Shown here one piece after another: positions 45,025 to 55,500 of a stretch of 64,000 nucleotides of DNA (the stretch's first letter is position 1; each line of letters starts with the position of its first letter). The stretch is from contig NZ_CM001436.1 of assembly GCF_000243255.1 (NCBI RefSeq), forward strand, positions 904,077 to 968,076, in the 5' to 3' direction. This DNA comes from Methanoplanus limicola DSM 2279. Lineage in GTDB: Archaea; Halobacteriota; Methanomicrobia; Methanomicrobiales; Methanomicrobiaceae. The notes under the pieces were generated by a model. The model was given only the letters and a program-made list of their open reading frames with translations. It was not told the DNA's origin and did no database searches. The translations under genes were made by a program, and so were the position numbers.

Positions 45025-45705
45025 ATGCTGATAGAAGCGCAGGGGCTTACAAAAACCTATAAGATGGGCGCTGTCGATGTCAATGCACTCAGGGGTGTTG
45101 ATTTTTCAGTTGGAAAGGGTGAGTTTGTCGGGATAACAGGTTTTAGCGGAAGCGGGAAATCAACCCTTCTTCATCTGGCCGGCCTTCTGGATGATCCTAC
45201 AGCAGGCAGTCTGAAGATTGGAGATACTGACATCTCAGGCCTTTCAGACCATGAAAAGACAGAATTCCGGCTCAGAAGATTCGGTTATGTCTTTCAGGAC
45301 TACGCCCTTGTATCAGAACTGAATGCAGTGGAGAATGTATATCTGCCGTCCCTTGCCAGAGGTGAGGACAGGGAGGCAGCAGAGAAGCACGCCATTGAGA
45401 TGCTTGAAATAGTCGGTATATCAGGAAGGGCAGATCATCTCCCGTCTGAACTTTCAGGCGGTGAGCAGCAGAGGGTGGCAATCGCGAGGGCACTCATAAA
45501 CAGTCCGGAGATTATGTTTGCCGATGAACCGTGCGCAAACCTTGACAGTGTCAATTCCAGAAACGTCCTTGATCTATTCAGAAAGGTGAGTGAAGAATCA
45601 GGGCAGACTATCCTGATGGTCTCACATGAGGAGTGGCATGCAGAATATTTTGAGCGTATAATCAGACTGCATGACGGAGAGATTGCCGAGGATAAGTACC
45701 TATGA
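45025..45705 (+). CDS. ABC transporter ATP-binding protein, LolD/MacB family
   Basis: 226 residues. Walker A GFSGSGKST, Q-loop FGYVFQDYALVSELNAVENV, signature LSGGEQQRVAIARAL, Walker B IMFADEPCANLD and switch His in VSHEEW. It energises the FtsX-like permease directly upstream. Together with the COG1361-like protein the three form one operon. No accompanying export substrate is obvious; the PGF-CTERM protein downstream is a possible neighbour but has its own promoter region. Confidence 0.92.
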   Translation: MLIEAQGLTKTYKMGAVDVNALRGVDFSVGKGEFVGITGFSGSGKSTLLHLAGLLDDPTAGSLKIGDTDISGLSDHEKTEFRLRRFGYVFQDYALVSELNAVENVYLPSLARGEDREAAEKHAIEMLEIVGISGRADHLPSELSGGEQQRVAIARALINSPEIMFADEPCANLDSVNSRNVLDLFRKVSEESGQTILMVSHEEWHAEYFERIIRLHDGEIAEDKYL

Positions 45706-45815
45706 ATTCTGAATGCCAGTTCAGTCCCGTACAGAAGAACGGATATCTGCGATCGGGGAAGTAGCGGTAATCATCACCCATATACTATTTTAACGGTAAA
45801 AACAATTAATTTCCA

Positions 45816-47015
45816 ATGAATAAAGTACTGACCGGATTCAGATATGCTGCAATACTGATTGCAGTTCTGATTATAATAATTCCTGCATCGGCGGAGATGG
45901 TATGGGAAAACACTGTAATTCCTGTTGAAAACGGAAGTTTTACAGGAGGGGACATCTCCGGAAACAATATAATATTTCTGAAATCGGAAGGTATGAATCT
46001 CAAATTAAACAGGATCTGCCTTTACAGCACAGAGGAAGAGAAAGTAAGAATTATCGGAACTCCTTCCCTGAATATGACAGTTACAGGATACGGCATCTCA
46101 GGAAACTACGCAGTATGGTTTGAGGAAGATGGATCTATTTTTGATACGAATGAATCACTGACAAAACCAAATACAGTCTTTCTTGCAAATCTTGAAAATA
46201 ACACAACAAAAGCCCTTAATCTCTCACCAACCGCAAAATGGCCAAAAATAAGCGGTGACAGAATATTCTGGTCTGAAGATGACGAAAATTCATACTATGA
46301 CATTGCAAATATCTATGACATCCGGACGGAGGAAAGCACCCCAATTCCGGAGATAAAATCAATAGACTCTGCAGGAGTTATATTTGAGAGCGGAAATATT
46401 GCATATCAGGATCTTAAGGGAGATTTATGCATATATAACCCTGAGTCAAAGGAGAACATAACCGTATTTGTTACTGAGCACAGCAATATTTCAAATTCGG
46501 GTGTTCAGTACTTTGACATGGCAGGAGATTATGTGATATATATTAAATCTAAAATAGTCTTCGAAGGTACTGATAAGGGGAGTTATGATGAACCCTGGAT
46601 CTATGAAATTTCCACCGGAAAGTCAAGTCTGATAAGTCCATTAACCGGAGAATTCACAGATTCACTTACAAAAGACGAGAAAAAGGCTACAATAACTTCA
46701 CCTTTCACAGACGGAAAGAGAGTGGGATTCGGTCTTATTAAAAGTGAGTCAGAATCTGCAATAATTCTTATCGATCCTGTTGCAGGGAACTCATCAGTAA
46801 TCCGGGCTGACGATTCAGTAAGTGGCATTAAGATTGACGGCAGCCGGATGATATGGGGCAGATCGATATTCCCGTCCTTTGATCAGGCACTGATCTATGC
46901 CAGGGAAAAAGAGGAGAGGACTGAATCAACAGCCGCTCCGGGATTTACAGTAATCGCAGGAATAACCGGGGCGTTACTGTCAGTTCTGATTCTGAACCGG
47001 AGGAAGGGACTTTAA
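45816..47015 (+). CDS. Secreted beta-propeller-like protein with PGF-CTERM sorting signal
   Basis: 399 residues. Signal peptide (AAILIAVLIIIIPASA), then about 340 residues of repeated beta strands with the pattern G-N-x-hydrophobic-W (ISGNYAVWFEEDGS, ISGDRIFWSEDD, IDGSRMIWGRS), consistent with a TolB-like beta-propeller. The C-terminus, APGFTVIAGITGALLSVLIL followed by NRRKGL, matches a PGF-CTERM: PGF, hydrophobic helix, basic end. Archaeosortase A should cut there and attach the protein to a lipid. Many Asn-x-Ser/Thr sites suggest N-glycosylation. Confidence 0.8.
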   Translation: MNKVLTGFRYAAILIAVLIIIIPASAEMVWENTVIPVENGSFTGGDISGNNIIFLKSEGMNLKLNRICLYSTEEEKVRIIGTPSLNMTVTGYGISGNYAVWFEEDGSIFDTNESLTKPNTVFLANLENNTTKALNLSPTAKWPKISGDRIFWSEDDENSYYDIANIYDIRTEESTPIPEIKSIDSAGVIFESGNIAYQDLKGDLCIYNPESKENITVFVTEHSNISNSGVQYFDMAGDYVIYIKSKIVFEGTDKGSYDEPWIYEISTGKSSLISPLTGEFTDSLTKDEKKATITSPFTDGKRVGFGLIKSESESAIILIDPVAGNSSVIRADDSVSGIKIDGSRMIWGRSIFPSFDQALIYAREKEERTESTAAPGFTVIAGITGALLSVLILNRRKGL

Positions 47016-47052
47016 GCTCCCTTTTTGAATATCAAAGCAAAAGCAAAAAAAA

Positions 47053-47946
47053 TTATAAATTTATCTGTCTCTTCATAACCCTCCAGAGCCTGATTCCGTT
47101 TACGAAGAGCAGAAGGCCGATAAGGGACGTTATAAAGCCGAGAGTAATAAGCAAAATTCCTATTATTGTAACCGGTTCAATGAACATATAAACCGAAAGA
47201 GGGAGCGAGATCAGAGCAATTATCATCCGGCTTATGAAACCTTCAGGAACGGCACTCCTGCCTTTTTTCACACGCATAAGAAGCATAAGAGCGCTTGCAA
47301 GCATCCATAAACCCAAAACTGCCATCAGAAATGTAACCCACAACTGAAGAGGGAGATCAAATGCCACAATTCCGGCAAAGAAGACACCAAAACCCCTGAA
47401 GACATCTGTCCAGGTGAATATTTCCGGTTTCCTGTTTCTGAAAGGTTCAAAGATCATAACCAGTCCAAGAACTGATATTAAAGCCGGAATTATGAAGCTG
47501 AAAATTCCAAGAAATGTATCAAACGGATGAAAGATGATATGAAAACCAAACATAACCAGAAAAATTCCGCCAAGGACTAACAGGTGCCATTCCCTCTTCT
47601 GCTCCTCAAGAACCTTTTTAGTATCCTTAAACTCCTTACGTCTGATGTCCGAGATTAATGTAATAAAAGTGTCGCTTATCATCAGAAGAAGGGGTGCATC
47701 GTCGATTAAATGCAGAAGGGGATTTTTTTTAGGGTCATACCTGTCAAGATGTACCCGCCATTCATTTTCCGTCTCATGGACGTGATACCTTCCCTTCCGG
47801 TAACTTGCAACTGTATCAGGTGAAGGCACATTAATGTCCGATTTCAGCCACTCATCTCCAAGTGGTTCGGTGACCTCTTCCTTTGGAACTTCAACTTCCC
47901 AGACGCCCTGGCTGAGAGGCTGAAGAAAATCATCCAGCTTTGTCAA
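47053..47946 (-). CDS. Polytopic membrane protein of unknown function
   Basis: 297 residues. The first 115 are hydrophilic with a WRVHLDRYDPKKNPLLHLID stretch. About six transmembrane helices follow between 115 and 290 (LLVLGGIFLVMFGFHIIF first), arranged as three hairpins. I recognise no catalytic or transport motif. Probably monocistronic, convergent with the PGF-CTERM gene. Confidence 0.7.
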   Translation of the reverse strand: MTKLDDFLQPLSQGVWEVEVPKEEVTEPLGDEWLKSDINVPSPDTVASYRKGRYHVHETENEWRVHLDRYDPKKNPLLHLIDDAPLLLMISDTFITLISDIRRKEFKDTKKVLEEQKREWHLLVLGGIFLVMFGFHIIFHPFDTFLGIFSFIIPALISVLGLVMIFEPFRNRKPEIFTWTDVFRGFGVFFAGIVAFDLPLQLWVTFLMAVLGLWMLASALMLLMRVKKGRSAVPEGFISRMIIALISLPLSVYMFIEPVTIIGILLITLGFITSLIGLLLFVNGIRLWRVMKRQINL

Positions 47947-48101
47947 GTATTCACACTCCCTGATATTTTATCGGTCTTTACATTAATAACAGAGTCGATA
48001 AAATTTTCAGATAACCTGCCGGTTATCGGGCAAATAATTTTTCATCCGGAGAATATTTCCAACCCAACATTTATCCATATATAAATCAGATAGAAGATTT
48101 T

Positions 48102-48599
48102 ATGAGTGGCAGAATACTCATTGCCTGTGCTACAAAATACGGCTCTACATACGAGATAGCTGAGTTTATGGGTGATGAACTTAAAAAAACGGGATTGTCA
48201 GCAGATGTATATGCGGCAAAGGACGTAAATGACGTATCAGGCTATAACATAATAGTCATTGGAAGTCCGGTCTATGCCGGAAAATGGCTCCCGGAGGTCA
48301 CCAATATGGTAAAGAGAAATCTTGCTGTGCTTAAGGAGAAGAAAGTTGCAGTATTCTCAGCCGGAATTTCAGTGAAGGACGATACGCCTGAGAACAGGGA
48401 TAAACTAAAAGAGGCCTCAGAAGAGGCCTTAAGAGAGATAAAACCAGTTTTAGAAGGATTTTTTGCCGGAAAGATGACTTACAGGGAACTGTCTTTACCG
48501 CATAAAATTATAGTTAAAGCAGTAAAAGCACCGGAAGGCGACTTCAGGAACTGGAGAAAGATCAGAGATTGGACACTTTCCCTTGCAGAATATCTGTGA
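48102..48599 (+). CDS. Flavodoxin-like protein (HemG-like)
   Basis: 165 residues of a flavodoxin fold. The FMN phosphate loop CATKYGSTYEIAEFM near residue 9 and VIGSPVYAGKWLPEV near 50 are characteristic of the flavodoxin_5 branch that includes menaquinone-linked protoporphyrinogen oxidase; in methanogens such proteins are likelier electron carriers or quinone-like reductases. The C-terminal Trp-rich helix (DFRNWRKIRDWTLSLAEYL) is shared with that branch. Confidence 0.85.
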   Translation: MSGRILIACATKYGSTYEIAEFMGDELKKTGLSADVYAAKDVNDVSGYNIIVIGSPVYAGKWLPEVTNMVKRNLAVLKEKKVAVFSAGISVKDDTPENRDKLKEASEEALREIKPVLEGFFAGKMTYRELSLPHKIIVKAVKAPEGDFRNWRKIRDWTLSLAEYL

Positions 48600-48655
48600 A
48601 AAGTTCCTGAAATCAGATAAATATCCTGCAGGAGATGATAAATCAGGAGTCTCTG

Positions 48656-49222
48656 ATGAATGTGGACTTCAGAACTGAACAAAAAATAGTTCTTGCTATA
48701 TGGGTAACTGCTGTCATTATTATACTCTCGGTTTACTGTCTAAACCCGGAATATTTTAACTTTTTAAAATTTGGACCATTTGCAGAGAAATATTACTTCA
48801 CGGCCCTTCTGGTTTACTTTATTGTATTATCACTCCGGGGCCTTACACTTCTGCCGTCAACTCCGGTTTTAATCGCAGGGATTCTGGTATTCAACCCATA
48901 TCATGTATTTTTTGTAAATATCTCCGGAACTTTGTTATCTGCAATACTTGTTTACCGTTATTCCGGGTATCTTCAGCTTGGGGATTATTTTGAGAGCAAA
49001 TTTCCGGCAGAGATTTTATGGGTCAGAAACCTCTTCAGGGAAAGGGAGATTCCGGTCATTGCAGGATGGAGTGTCTGCCCGTTTACTCATACCGATGTGA
49101 TAATTTATGTCAGTGCATCGCTAAATATCCGGCTTAAGAAGTGCCTTGCCGGAGTTTTAATCGGTGAGTCTTTCATCAACGCCTTTTACATAATTTCAGT
49201 TACGAATATTCTCGGGCTTTAA
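48656..49222 (+). CDS. VTT/TVP38-like membrane protein
   Basis: 188 residues, about five transmembrane helices. LLPSTPVLIAGILVFNPYHVFFVNIS and the later VIAGWSVCPFTHTDVIIYVSASLNI (each read in shorter pieces) resemble the re-entrant loops of the DedA/TVP38 (VTT) superfamily, lipid scramblase-like proteins. Assignment is by pattern only. ATG 48656 with CAGGAG upstream is preferred to ATG 48635, whose RBS would be too close. Starts 57 bp after the flavodoxin gene, probably one operon. Confidence 0.68.
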   Translation: MNVDFRTEQKIVLAIWVTAVIIILSVYCLNPEYFNFLKFGPFAEKYYFTALLVYFIVLSLRGLTLLPSTPVLIAGILVFNPYHVFFVNISGTLLSAILVYRYSGYLQLGDYFESKFPAEILWVRNLFREREIPVIAGWSVCPFTHTDVIIYVSASLNIRLKKCLAGVLIGESFINAFYIISVTNILGL

Positions 49223-49495
49223 ATGACAGAATTAACGCCTCTTAAATAATATGTCATGATCTGATTTTGTGAAAATACTCTGTTTTCACGGGAAATACAC
49301 CTGAAAATAAGTACAGTTAATCTGAAACAGACGGAATTGAAGGCTGAAATGTAAATAGAGACCTCTATACCGGAGAATAAGGGAGCACTTTTCTATTTTC
49401 AGGAATTCCGCAGGTTTAAACCGGAATTATAGGCATTATACTCATCTGCCAGTAAGTTATTTATCCAAATAATATAACCCCATATTATACCGAGT

Positions 49496-52237
49496 ATGAA
49501 TATCTATGCCCTCTCTCCTGACGAACAACTCGCTGCAATGGAGTCATCAGCTGACGGCCTGAGCGATGCTGAAGTCATAAAACGTCAGAAAAAATACGGG
49601 TATAATGCAATAGAGAAACGGCGGGGCAAAAACTACGTCAGAGAATACCTTGTCCAGTATGTCCAGTTCTTTGCAATACTCCTGGAAGTTGCAGCAGTTC
49701 TCTCCCTTATTGCCAACCGGTATGCCCCCGGAGAGGGATATGATATTTTAGGGTTTGCCATATTCGGGGCGGTGGTTGTCAATGCAACCTTCGCCTTCTG
49801 GCAGGAATACAGGGCAGACAAAACAGTAGAAGCCCTCAGAAAACTGATACCGTCATCGATCACGGTCAGGCGAAACGGAGAGAACCAGAAGATTAAGGCA
49901 GTATCACTTGTTCCGGGCGACATCCTGATACTGGAGGAAGGCGACAGGATCGGCGCCGATGCGGTTGTCATCAGTGAAAATTCACTCTATGTAAATAATG
50001 CAACCCTAAACGGGGAATCACGCCCGGCACGAAGAAATACAGAACCAACTGAAGCTGAATCACCCCTTGATGCAAAAAATGCCGTTTTTGCCGGAACAAC
50101 AGTCACAAGCGGAAATGCCATTGCATTGGTGACCACAACCGGAGAGAATACAGAATTTGGAAAGATCGCCTCCCTTGCAGGCAATGTCCGGAAGAGACTG
50201 ACCCCGATGCAGAAGGAGATCATCCGGATTACAAGAATTCTCACCTATGCAGCTCTCTTTATGGGGGCAGTTTTTCTGGTTCTCGGATATCTCTCAGGAA
50301 AAGGTCTCCTTATGGCTGCCATATTTGCCCTGGCCCTTGTTGTGGCAAATGTGCCGGAAGGAATGCTTCCGACAATAACCCTCTCCCTCTCACTTGCAAG
50401 CCAGAATATGGCAAAGAGAAACGCCCTCATAAAAAATCTTGACTCTGCACAGACGCTTGGGAGCGCTACAGTCATCTGCACGGACAAGACCGGCACACTG
50501 ACCAGAAATGAGATGACGGTCAGGGAGATCTACCTTACCGGCGGAGAGGAGATAACTGTCACCGGTGAAGGCTATTCCCAGGAGGGAGACTTTGAATACT
50601 CAGGCGGAAACGATACATCAGAAGAACGGCTGGAGCAATTCCTGAATGCCGGCCGGCTGAACTGCCGTGCCCGTTTTTCCGGAGAGGAGAACTTCGGAGA
50701 TCCGACTGAACTCGCAATTGTTGCTGCGGCGAACAAAAAAATGCCGGCCACTGATGACTATGAAAAGACCGGCGAATTCCCCTTCACCAGTGACCGGAAG
50801 ATGATGTCGTCCGTATATGTGCATGAAGGGAGAAATTACCTCTTTTCCAAAGGGGCCTTTGAGATTCTTCTGCCACTCTCCACTCATTACATGAACAGTG
50901 AGGGCAGAGCTGTTCCATATGATGAAGCTTCAAAGAGGGAATTTTTAGAGAAAGCCGAAAGTTTTGAGAAGAGGGCATACCGTGTCCTGGCAGTTGCATT
51001 CAGGGAGGGTGAGAAGGAAGAAAAGCTTACCATGCTCGGACTTGTCGCCATAATGGATCTTCCAAGGGAAGAGGTTTATGAGGCGATAAAGAAATGCAGA
51101 AGAGCCGGTATCAGGGTTATGATGCTTACCGGAGACAACCCGAACACAGCAAGGGCCATCGCAGAGAAGATAGGTATGCATGTGGACATCACGCTCACAG
51201 GTGATGAACTCAGACGGATGCCGGATGATGAACTCCGGGAAACACTGACATCGCACTGCGTCCTCTGTGCCAGGATGCGATCAGAGCAGAAGCTAAGAAT
51301 TGCAACCCTCCTTCAGACGAACGGGGAGGTGGTTGCAATGACCGGAGACGGCGTCAATGACGCACCTGCCCTTAGAAAAGCTGATATCGGAATATCAATG
51401 GGAATTAAGGGTACTGAAGTAGCAAGGGAGGCATCAGATATGATCCTGCTGGATGACAACTTCGCCTCCATAGTTGCAGCTATTGAAGAGGGAAGGACGG
51501 TTTACTTCAACATCAAGAAATTTGTGACCTACATATTATCGTCAAACATTCCGGAGATCGTTCCCTATATTCTCCAGTTCTTCCTGAGAATTCCCCTGCC
51601 GCTATCTGTTATCCAGATCCTCACCATTGATCTCGGATCAGATATGCTCCCCGGACTTGCGCTTGGCAGTGAAAAACCGGAGGACGACATCATGAACAGG
51701 CCTCCGGTTGGCAAAGATGAACGGATACTTGATGCCGAAGTCTTCAAACGGGGATATTTCTTCCTCGGAGCGATAGAAGGGACTGCCGCAATGGTGGCAT
51801 TTCTCGGATTTCTCTTCCTTTCCGGGTGGCAGTACGGAGATCTCTCCATCACAAACAGTACGCTGCATTATCAGGCGATGACCATGACACTGCTTGGAGC
51901 AATCACCTGCCAGCTTATGAATGTCTGGACGCTTAGATCATGGGAGAATTCAGCATTCAGCAGGGGGCTTTTCACCAATAAACTGCTGATTGTTGCTATA
52001 ATCATTGAGATCATCTGGATTGTCATGATCCTCACGGTTCCGCCGGTACAGTACATCTTCAACACGGCATACGTCCCGCTGCCATTCCTGATACTGCTCA
52101 TACCCTTCCCGATTCTGCTCTTTGTCCTGCATGAGCTCTATAAATGGAGGATACGGACAAAAAGAGAAAAAAATACCCCTAAAAAGCCGGGAGAAGATGA
52201 AGCAGGATGCGGGGAGGATATTCCAAATGTCTGCTGA
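49496..52237 (+). CDS. P-type cation ATPase resembling Na+,K+-ATPase (type IIC-like)
   Basis: 913 residues in ten helices. Phosphorylated Asp330 lies in CTDKTGTLTRNEMTV; the actuator loop reads NATLNGES (Asn where TGES is usual); the hinge is MTGDGVNDAPALRKADIGISMG (in two parts, TGDGVND). Ion-site residues follow the animal Na+,K+-ATPase: VPEGM with Glu288 in M4, SNIPEIVP with Asn684/Glu687 in M5, IDLGSDMLP with Asp712/Asp716 in M6. By alignment of the M8 region, Asn809 stands where the third Na+ site has Asp. No beta subunit gene is adjacent. It probably pumps Na+ or K+; direction and stoichiometry are unknown. Own promoter. Confidence 0.9.
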   Translation: MNIYALSPDEQLAAMESSADGLSDAEVIKRQKKYGYNAIEKRRGKNYVREYLVQYVQFFAILLEVAAVLSLIANRYAPGEGYDILGFAIFGAVVVNATFAFWQEYRADKTVEALRKLIPSSITVRRNGENQKIKAVSLVPGDILILEEGDRIGADAVVISENSLYVNNATLNGESRPARRNTEPTEAESPLDAKNAVFAGTTVTSGNAIALVTTTGENTEFGKIASLAGNVRKRLTPMQKEIIRITRILTYAALFMGAVFLVLGYLSGKGLLMAAIFALALVVANVPEGMLPTITLSLSLASQNMAKRNALIKNLDSAQTLGSATVICTDKTGTLTRNEMTVREIYLTGGEEITVTGEGYSQEGDFEYSGGNDTSEERLEQFLNAGRLNCRARFSGEENFGDPTELAIVAAANKKMPATDDYEKTGEFPFTSDRKMMSSVYVHEGRNYLFSKGAFEILLPLSTHYMNSEGRAVPYDEASKREFLEKAESFEKRAYRVLAVAFREGEKEEKLTMLGLVAIMDLPREEVYEAIKKCRRAGIRVMMLTGDNPNTARAIAEKIGMHVDITLTGDELRRMPDDELRETLTSHCVLCARMRSEQKLRIATLLQTNGEVVAMTGDGVNDAPALRKADIGISMGIKGTEVAREASDMILLDDNFASIVAAIEEGRTVYFNIKKFVTYILSSNIPEIVPYILQFFLRIPLPLSVIQILTIDLGSDMLPGLALGSEKPEDDIMNRPPVGKDERILDAEVFKRGYFFLGAIEGTAAMVAFLGFLFLSGWQYGDLSITNSTLHYQAMTMTLLGAITCQLMNVWTLRSWENSAFSRGLFTNKLLIVAIIIEIIWIVMILTVPPVQYIFNTAYVPLPFLILLIPFPILLFVLHELYKWRIRTKREKNTPKKPGEDEAGCGEDIPNVC

Positions 52238-52573
52238 GTAACCATGCCGGCAGTCTGAAAGAAAAGAATGGTTTTTTTTGTTCAGGAAAGGCAGGTATGA
52301 TGAGTAATTATCCGGAAAAAACACATTTTAGTTCTGAGTTTGAATCAGTCCCATTCACGACTATAAATTTACATTGTCAATTATACAATCATACTAAATT
52401 AACATTTGGGCTGATTAAAAGAGACTCAAAATGATAAAACGGAATACCTGGATATTATTAATACAGCGGTAAGAGGAAAGAGAGAACTAAAACAAAAATT
52501 CTTACGTATAAATCTGACTGTAAGGAAGATACTAAAAAACAAAAAATAATATATTAATAATATTAGCTACATA
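52238..52573. other. Convergent gap between the P-type ATPase and giant surface-protein gene
   Basis: 336 bp, AT-rich, no credible gene. Presumably the two transcripts end here; a short T-run occurs around 52271-52279. Confidence 0.4.
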
Positions 52574-55500
52574 TCAATCATTCTTTCTCTTTTCCCAGAT
52601 GTACACTCCAATAACTGCAATAATTATGCATATAATCAAAATTATAAGCCAGGCAGACGATGAAACCGGTTCTTTAGTTGCTGCACCGCCTGTTCCTGAG
52701 GCTGTAGTCGGCTCGACTGCTGCTCCGGTTTCTTCCTCTGCAAACAGTGCGTATGTACTGAAGTGTGTAACCTGAATGGTGATCGTCCGATCATCGGTGT
52801 TTTTCTGTCCCTTAAGAATCTCCCATTCTCCGGTATCTTCATTAAACCAGCCGACTTCAACACTCTGGCCATACATGCTCCACTCCTCTTCAGAGAGGAT
52901 GAAAGTAAGGGTTGCTGCGGGTGTAAAAGTAGTTCCGTCCGGAAGGAGTTCATATGCATAGAGCATCACGGGATCTTCAAGACCGGAAATTACTGTTACA
53001 GAAGGTGCAGCCTCTTCAGGTATTGCAGACATGCCGATCTCGCTCTGAACATTGCCGTCCGAACTGCGGACAGAGAAACCTGCATCCACACTGAGATATG
53101 CCGACATATTGCCTGCCCATATATTAACGGGCTCTTCAGTCAGACCCTCATCTCCGAAGGCCAGAACTCCAAGGTTTATGAAATTTTCAGGAACTGTATA
53201 AGGTCTTTCAGTAGGAGTTGTTGTGGGTATGGGAGTAGACACAGCAGTTGAAACCGGCCAGATCTCATTATCATCACCGCTGGAACTATCTCCGCCACCG
53301 GAACCCCCACCGCCGGAACTTGTGGCTGCTATATAATTTGCTTTTGTCTTAGCTGCATCACCATACCTGTTTGTCGCAGTCAGCGAGACAGAATATGTTC
53401 CGGCCGTACTGTACGTATGCACAGGGTTCTGAACGGTCGATGTCGATCCGTCACCGAATGACCAGTTCCACGCAGTCGGAGCAGGACTGCCGGAGCATTT
53501 ACTTGTGAATGATACCGGGAGAGGAACATTTCCGCTCGTAACATTGGCTGCGAAATCGGCAGTCATCGGGTTTGAAACCGTGATATAATCGTTTTTGACT
53601 ATTGTATCTAAGCCTTTGGAGTTGTTGACCGTAAGAGTGACATCATAGATCCCTGTCGATGCATATATGTGTGCGGGGTTCTTCAAAGTCGATGTCACAC
53701 CGTCGCCGAATGACCAGTTCCATGTAACCGGACTGTTTATTGACAGGTCAGTGAACTGAACGGTAAGCGGAACCTTTCCTGCAACAGGATTCGCAGAGAA
53801 CTCCGCAACCGGCGCAGCCAGCGGTGAGAAGCTCACCAGCACCTTGGAGGAGAAACCATCCGGTGAAAATCCGACGAAGGTATAGATCCCGCCTTCCAGA
53901 CTGTATGTTGTATCAAGGACAATGACAGTGCCGTCCTCCGATAAACTAAGCATTCTGAAGTAATCAGGGCCGCCGCAGAGATCGGTGACATACGCCTCGG
54001 AGGCTGTCATTGTTATATACGCATTGCTGACGTTTATTCCGCCGAACGAGGATTTATCAATCCTCATCGTGTAAGTGACCTCTCCAAGTTCGCCATCAAG
54101 CTGGTTCAATACTGCAAGCTGGAATGCACGCCCCTGGCTTTCATTCACAGCTCCACGTGTTATGGTGATATTGAGCTGAGTTGACGGACTGGTCAGGCCG
54201 GAAAGGCTGCCGGAGATATTGGCACTGATACCCGTACTGACCGAACCCACATCACCCTGAAGATCGACGGAGTTCGAGATGTTGCCGATGCTGGCACCTG
54301 TGGCAGTACCGTTCCATGTGTTGGAACTGTTCACCAGACCGGTGGTCCTGATAGAGATAACTATTCCCGGATTAGTAACGACAATTGTTGTGTTGTCGGC
54401 AGATACTGTGGCATTGTGATTATCTGCAACATTTATACTGACCTCGTTTGTAGTGTCATTATAGGTCATGTTTTCAACGATTAGAGACTGATCCCTGTTA
54501 AGGGCCGCCTCTACGGGGGTTATGTTGACTGAGCCGTCATCCATCATTTCAAATGGATATGTTCTGTTGTCTCTTGTCCAGAAGGCATTTACAAATTCTA
54601 TGTCATCATACCCGGGTATCCCCCTGGAGTAGACTTCAAGATCGATGAGTGATTCAATTCCGGTAAGGTCGTCATTTGAGACTGCTTCTATCCGGAGCCA
54701 GCCGTTTTCATTCCTGATAGTCTTGCTGACTATGGTTAAGCCCGGTACTGAGCTGTTGACAGTGGCATCTGCGACAAACATTATAGATTTGTTGAATTCA
54801 AGGACAAATGAGACATTTCTGACTTCATATAGATCCGAAGCGGCTATTGTAAAAGTACCTTCGGACTCTACAGGCAGTACTCCGTCAGGTGCAGCGATTT
54901 CGGTAACCTTCTCGACATGGATTTCACCGTCATGCAGTACCATACTGCATTTCCCGGTCAGAGAATCTGCGTCGGCCGATGTGAAGTTCAGGGCTGAAGT
55001 ATTCCTGGGATTGAAGACATTGTCGACAGCTCTGAAATTAACCTCGGCAATTTCCACACTTCCGGAGTACGAAAGACCGTTGGTATCGGAGATATTTATT
55101 GTAAGCAGACCGTTAAGGTTGTCTATATCGCTGCTGAAGACCGAACCGCTTATAAACGCCGAAGCACTCGCATTTTCAACTGTAACCGTTGTTGGGTCGT
55201 ATGATAATGCGAAATCTATAGCAGTTACACCGACAAGGTCAGAGGCCCTGACGGGTAATTCTGCAACTTTGCCTTCGGCGATCCTGCCGTCGGGTGCAGT
55301 CAGCGTAACAGTTGCAGGGACAGGCTTCATCTCAAATGAAACCTCAGTCACATTACCAAGTGTGACGGTGACATCTGCCGTTACATTAAGGTAGCCCGAC
55401 TTGGTTAGCATGAGTTCATATTCACCGGGGATTAAGCTCAAACTGTCGTTTGTAAGTTTATGAGTGTTTACACCGTCAAGCCAGATAGAAGCTCCCACAG

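Noticed and set aside
54645-55394. 249-residue plus-strand reading frame opposite the giant gene
   Set aside because: It is low-complexity Ser/Thr-rich antisense sequence of the giant gene, with no RBS, and the sense strand carries clear domains.
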